NCBI GenBank assembly: GCA_018500005.2
Contig: JAHBAP020000106.1
Coordinates: forward strand, 1 to 6,858
DNA from: Mycobacterium sp.
GTDB lineage: Bacteria > Actinomycetota > Actinomycetes > Mycobacteriales > Mycobacteriaceae
Reading direction: 5' to 3'
Length of the DNA: 6,858 nt
The notes below the pieces were generated by a model. That model searched no databases and had not been told where the DNA came from. It was given only the letters and a program-made list of their open reading frames with translations. Positions 1 to 6,858 of this stretch are shown piece after piece. Position 1 is the stretch's first letter, and every line of letters begins with the position of its first letter. The position numbers and the translations under genes are program-made.

Positions 1-1639
1 CCCCGACTCCGGGCGGGTGACCCGCCGAGGCGGCTTACGGGTGGCCGCCCTCGCGCAGGCCGACACCCTGGATCCGGCCGAATCAGTGGGGACCGCACTG
101 GTCGGGGACCGGCCCGAGCACGAGTGGGCGGGCGACCCCCGGGTTCGGGATGTGGTGGCCGGCCTGGTGTCCGATATCGACTGGAACGCCGCCGCGGGGA
201 CGCTGTCGGGGGGCCAACGCCGCCGTGTTCAGTTGGCCGCCCTGCTGATCGGCGACTGGGATGTCATCGCCCTGGACGAACCGACCAACCATCTCGATGT
301 GGAGGGCATCACCTGGCTGGCGGCCCACCTCAAGGCACGCTGGCCGCGGAACACCGGCGGACTGTTGGTGGTGACCCACGACCGCTGGTTCCTCGACGAG
401 GTCGCCACCACAACGTGGGAGGTGCACTCCACCGACAAGGGGGGAATCGTCGAACCCTTCGACGGCGGGTACGCGGCCTACGTCCTGCAACGTGTCGAAC
501 GGGACCGGATCGCGGCCGCCGCCGAGGCCAAACGGCAGAACCTGATGCGCAAGGAACTGGCCTGGTTGCGCCGGGGCGCACCGGCCCGCACCTCCAAACC
601 CAAGTTCCGCATCGACGCGGCCAACCAGCTGATCGAGGACGTTCCGCCGATCCGCAACACCGTCGAACTGGCCAAGCTCGCGACCGCGCGGCTGGGCAAG
701 GATGTGGTCGACCTGCTCGACGCGTCGGTTTCCTTCGGCGGAAAGCCCGTGCTGCGCGAGGTGGAGTGGCGGATCGCCCCCGGCGAGCGCACCGGGATCC
801 TCGGAGCAAACGGGGCGGGGAAATCGACGCTGCTGGGGTTGATCGCCGAAACGGTGACCCCGGACAGTGGCCGGGTCAAACGCGGCAAGACGGTGCGGCT
901 GGCCATGCTGGACCAGCAGGCCGGCATCCTCACCGAGATCGCCCAGGACCTGGTGCGCGATGTGGTCGCCCGGCTGCAGACCACCTACATGGTGGACGGC
1001 AAGGAGATCACCCCGGCACAACTGTTGGAACGCTTGGGTTTTCGCCGAGACCAGCTCTCGGCGCGGGTCGCTGACCTTTCCGGCGGCCAGCGCCGCCGGC
1101 TGCAGTTGATGCTGACCCTGCTGGCCGAACCCAACGTGCTGATCCTCGACGAACCAACCAATGACGTTGACATCGACATGCTTTCGGCCACCGAAGACCT
1201 GCTGGACTCCTGGCCGGGCACATTGATCGTGGTTTCCCATGACCGGTATCTGCTTGAACGTGTCACCGATCAGCAGTACGCGATCCTGGACGGTCACCTG
1301 CGCCACCTGCCCGGCGGGGTGGACGAGTACCTACGAATCGCCGCACATCGACCCGCTGCCGATGCCGAAAAGACGCGGCGCCCGGCGGCACCCGAGTCCG
1401 AAGCCCTTTCCGGTGCCGCTCTGCGCGCCGCCCAGAAGGAGATCTCCGCTCTGGACCGGGCCATCGCCAAACTCGCCGACCGGATCAACGCCAAGCATGT
1501 CGAGCTGGCCGAACACGACCAGTCCGACCATGTCGGAATCGTCGGTCTGACAGCCGAATTGCGCGAGCTGGAGGACGAGCTGGCCGACACCGAGAACCGG
1601 TGGCTGGAACTGTCCGAACGGGTCGAATCAGCCGGCTGA
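1..1639 (+). CDS. ABC-F family ATPase, Uup-like (5' end outside window)
   Basis: Cytosolic protein with two ABC ATPase domains and no membrane segment. ABC-F proteins act on ribosomes or, for Uup, in ribosome assembly and genome stability, and are not transport ATPases. The frame is open from position 2, and the GTG at 17 is an internal valine in the familiar 'PDSGRVTRRGGLRVAAL' context. Probably about 50-60 N-terminal residues, including the first Walker A, are missing. In the visible 545 residues, domain 1 has LSGGQ (about 68-72), Walker B LDEPTNHLD (about 91-99) and the H-loop THD (about 125-127). A basic interdomain linker (about 165-215, 'AWLRRGAPARTSKPKFRID') follows. Domain 2 has Walker A GANGAGKST (about 268-276), a second LSGGQ (about 359-363), Walker B LDEPTNDVD and SHD. 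An Ala/Pro-rich spacer leads to a charged C-terminal coiled coil (about 470-543), which together with the NDVD motif points to Uup. Such genes are often labelled macrolide transporters in mycobacteria. It converges on the MFS gene. Confidence 0.93.
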   Translation, partial: PDSGRVTRRGGLRVAALAQADTLDPAESVGTALVGDRPEHEWAGDPRVRDVVAGLVSDIDWNAAAGTLSGGQRRRVQLAALLIGDWDVIALDEPTNHLDVEGITWLAAHLKARWPRNTGGLLVVTHDRWFLDEVATTTWEVHSTDKGGIVEPFDGGYAAYVLQRVERDRIAAAAEAKRQNLMRKELAWLRRGAPARTSKPKFRIDAANQLIEDVPPIRNTVELAKLATARLGKDVVDLLDASVSFGGKPVLREVEWRIAPGERTGILGANGAGKSTLLGLIAETVTPDSGRVKRGKTVRLAMLDQQAGILTEIAQDLVRDVVARLQTTYMVDGKEITPAQLLERLGFRRDQLSARVADLSGGQRRRLQLMLTLLAEPNVLILDEPTNDVDIDMLSATEDLLDSWPGTLIVVSHDRYLLERVTDQQYAILDGHLRHLPGGVDEYLRIAAHRPAADAEKTRRPAAPESEALSGAALRAAQKEISALDRAIAKLADRINAKHVELAEHDQSDHVGIVGLTAELRELEDELADTENRWLELSERVESAG

Positions 1640-1651
1640 GCTTGGATCCAA

Positions 1652-1666
<15 letters not shown>
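1628..1666. terminator. Palindrome-rich convergent junction, possible bidirectional terminator
   Basis: Two perfect palindromes lie almost end to end: TCAGCCGGCTGA at 1628-1639, which contains the ABC-F stop codon, and TTGGATCCAA at 1642-1651, which fills nearly all of the 12-nt gap before the MFS stop. CCGGC-G-GCCGG follows at 1656-1666 inside the MFS 3' end. GCCGG (1631-1635) can also pair with CCGGC (1656-1660). There is no T-tract on either strand, so this is not a classical intrinsic terminator. A terminator or mRNA 3'-end role is inferred only from its position between two converging genes. Confidence 0.3.
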
Positions 1667-5563
<3,897 letters not shown>

Positions 5564-5569
5564 CGGATG

Positions 5570-5576
5570 CTCCCTT
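5570..5576 (-). promoter_or_regulatory. Ribosome binding site of argG
   Basis: On the sense strand AAGGGAG stands 6 nt before the argG ATG, inside the 24-nt argR-argG spacer. It is one of the two good Shine-Dalgarno sequences seen in the window and fixes the argG start. Confidence 0.7.
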
Positions 5577-5587
5577 GTGTTCGTGTT

Positions 5588-6073
5588 CTAGCGGATGGTC
5601 TCGAAGGTGGCGGCCAATTGTGCACCGGTCATCGGCTCGCGCGCGACCACAAAGATCGTGTCGTCGCCGGCGATGGTGCCGACCACCTCGGGCAGCGCCG
5701 CCCGGTCGATCGCACTGGCCAGGTAATGCGCAGCACCCGGCGGAGTGCGCAGCACGGCGAGGTTGGCGCTGGCGTCGGTGGACACCAGCAGATCGCCCAG
5801 CAGTCTGGCCAGCCGGTCGGTGCCGCCGGACACCCCACGCACCGGGCTGCCGTCCTCGGGGACCACGTACTGCCCGACGCCGCCGTCGGCGCCGCGCAGT
5901 TTTACCGCGCCGAGTTCCTCGAGATCCCGCGACAACGTCGCCTGGGTGACGTCGATGCCCTCGTCGGCCAGCAACGCGGCCAACTCGCCCTGGCTGTGCA
6001 CCGGCCGGGCGGACAGGATCGCCACGATGCGGGCCTGCCGGCCGGCGCGGGTGGTCTCCGGAGCGCGGGTCAC
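5588..6073 (-). CDS. argR: Arginine repressor ArgR
   Basis: Transcriptional regulator that binds operator (ARG box) DNA as a hexamer with L-arginine as corepressor and represses arginine biosynthesis. At 161 residues it has normal family length. The N-terminal winged helix-turn-helix is at about residues 11-62 (RQARIVAIL... through [20 protein letters not shown], with the SRDLEELG recognition segment at 48-55). A short linker (63-80) precedes the C-terminal oligomerisation and arginine-binding domain, with the GTIAGDDT motif at 132-139. The GTG start overlaps the argD stop and has GGAGG 7 nt upstream, so the start is secure. Its place directly after argD is unusual because argF normally lies between them. 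No operator is visible in the window; control of the operon probably acts upstream of argC. Confidence 0.97.
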   Translation of the reverse strand: MTRAPETTRAGRQARIVAILSARPVHSQGELAALLADEGIDVTQATLSRDLEELGAVKLRGADGGVGQYVVPEDGSPVRGVSGGTDRLARLLGDLLVSTDASANLAVLRTPPGAAHYLASAIDRAALPEVVGTIAGDDTIFVVAREPMTGAQLAATFETIR

Positions 6074-6085
6074 GAGGCGGCCTCC
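6070..6085 (-). promoter_or_regulatory. argD/argR junction: ribosome site plus GTGA overlap
   Basis: The last argD codons contain GGAGG (6085-6081 on the sense strand), placed 7 nt before the argR GTG. The argD stop TGA (6072-6070) and argR GTG (6073-6071) overlap as GTGA. argR therefore has its own strong ribosome site as well as possible coupling to argD. Confidence 0.75.
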
Positions 6086-6858
6086 GCGGTGTCCAGGACG
6101 CCGGGCAAGGCCGCCAGAAAGCTGTCGATCTGCTCCTCGGTGATGATCAGCGGCGGAGCCAGCCGGATGACGTCCGGGGCGGCGGCGTTGACCAGGAAAC
6201 CCGCGTCGCGGGCCGCGGTCTCGGCGGCCTTGGCCTGCGGCGCGGTCAGCACGATGCCGCGCAGCAGCCCACGGCCGCGCACGTAGTCCACCAGTGGGTG
6301 GCCGAGGGCCTCGATGCCCTGCGCCAGGGTCTTGCCGAGCACGTCCGCCCGTTGCACCAGACCCTCCTCACGCAGCACCTTCAGCACGGCCAGCGCCGCG
6401 GCAGTGCACACCGGGTTGCCGCCGAAGGTGCTGCCGTGCATGCCGGGCTTCATCAGATCGGCCGCCGGGCCGAGCGCCAGACAGGCGCCGATCGGCAGCC
6501 CGCCGCCCAGGCCCTTGGCCAGGGTGACCACGTCCGGGGTGATGCCGTCGTGGGAGTGGGCGTAGAAGGTTCCGGTCCGCCCGATCCCGGTCTGCACCTC
6601 GTCGAGGATCAGCAACGCACCGTGCCGACTGGTGATCTCGCGGGCGGCGGCCAGGTATCCGGCCGGCGGCACGACGACGCCGCCCTCCCCCATGATCGGT
6701 TCGAGGAACACCGCGGCGGTGTCCCCTTGGACAGCACGCGCCAATTCGTCGACGTCCCCGTAGGGCACATGCGTGACGAAGCCCGGCAACGGCGCGAAGG
6801 GTGCCTGCTTGGCGGGCTGACCGGTGAGCGCCAGCGAGCCCATGGTGCGGCCGTGGAA
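6070..6858 (-). CDS. argD: Acetylornithine aminotransferase (N-terminal part outside window)
   Basis: Class III (ornithine aminotransferase-like) PLP enzyme that converts N-acetylglutamate semialdehyde and glutamate to N-acetylornithine and 2-oxoglutarate; many family members also serve as succinyl-diaminopimelate aminotransferase in lysine synthesis. The frame runs off the window edge: the codons before the internal ATG at 6843 read FHGRT, giving the conserved [13 protein letters not shown]. The 262 visible residues are roughly the C-terminal two-thirds of a protein of about 400. Seen here are EPIMGEGGV (about 53-61), [14 protein letters not shown] with the PLP-ring aspartate (about 83-96), [14 protein letters not shown] with the Schiff-base lysine near 115, and HGSTFGGNP (about 141-149). 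The C-terminus looks complete, ending in [12 protein letters not shown]. The stop overlaps the argR start; there is no room for argF after it. Confidence 0.96.
   Translation of the reverse strand, partial: FHGRTMGSLALTGQPAKQAPFAPLPGFVTHVPYGDVDELARAVQGDTAAVFLEPIMGEGGVVVPPAGYLAAAREITSRHGALLILDEVQTGIGRTGTFYAHSHDGITPDVVTLAKGLGGGLPIGACLALGPAADLMKPGMHGSTFGGNPVCTAAALAVLKVLREEGLVQRADVLGKTLAQGIEALGHPLVDYVRGRGLLRGIVLTAPQAKAAETAARDAGFLVNAAAPDVIRLAPPLIITEEQIDSFLAALPGVLDTAEAAS

Noticed and set aside
17..19. GTG at the left edge as a start codon for the ABC-F gene
   Set aside because: The frame continues upstream with PDSGR, the standard context of an internal ABC domain segment, and the first Walker A would be missing if translation began here.
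83..1306. A 407-codon open frame on the minus strand inside the ABC-F gene
   Set aside because: It is an antisense shadow of a gene with clear Walker, signature and H-loop motifs; its own translation is low-complexity Gly/Gln/Pro-rich with no domain.
5564..5587. Possible promoter or ARG box in the argR-argG gap
   Set aside because: Only 24 nt are available, mostly occupied by the argG ribosome site; no -10/-35 pair or AT-rich operator symmetry is visible.

Overview
The window looks like a chromosomal segment of a high-G+C actinobacterium, most likely a member of the Mycobacteriaceae. The case rests on the GC-rich third codon positions, GTG starts with 4-nt stop/start overlaps, and ArgR, ArgG and ArgH sequences that resemble mycobacterial orthologues as I remember them. 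Species cannot be fixed by eye.

Layout: on the minus strand, read from high to low coordinates, is the distal half of an arginine biosynthesis operon. It runs argD (5' end outside the window), argR, argG, argH, and then a gene for an MFS_3/EntS-like membrane transporter. On the plus strand at the left edge is the 3' nine-tenths of a Uup-type ABC-F ATPase gene, which converges tail-to-tail with the transporter. Coding density is very high. The only non-coding gaps are 12 nt (ABC-F/MFS), 79 nt (argG/argH) and 24 nt (argR/argG), so no stretch over 300 nt lacks a gene.

How the genes work together: ArgD makes N-acetylornithine. ArgG and ArgH convert citrulline through argininosuccinate to arginine. 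ArgR is the arginine-responsive repressor expected to control the operon from an operator upstream of argC, outside this window. The transporter start codon overlaps the argH stop codon (GTGA), so the transporter is probably translated with the end of the pathway, although its substrate is unknown.

The main departures from the textbook layout are two. First, argF (ornithine carbamoyltransferase), which in mycobacteria and corynebacteria normally sits between argD and argR, is absent: argD and argR abut directly with a 4-nt overlap. Second, an exporter-like gene is coupled to argH. Smaller points are a 7-bp hairpin in the argG-argH spacer and a cluster of perfect palindromes at the convergent gene junction. 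I found no mobile element, CRISPR array, RNA gene or clearly novel system.
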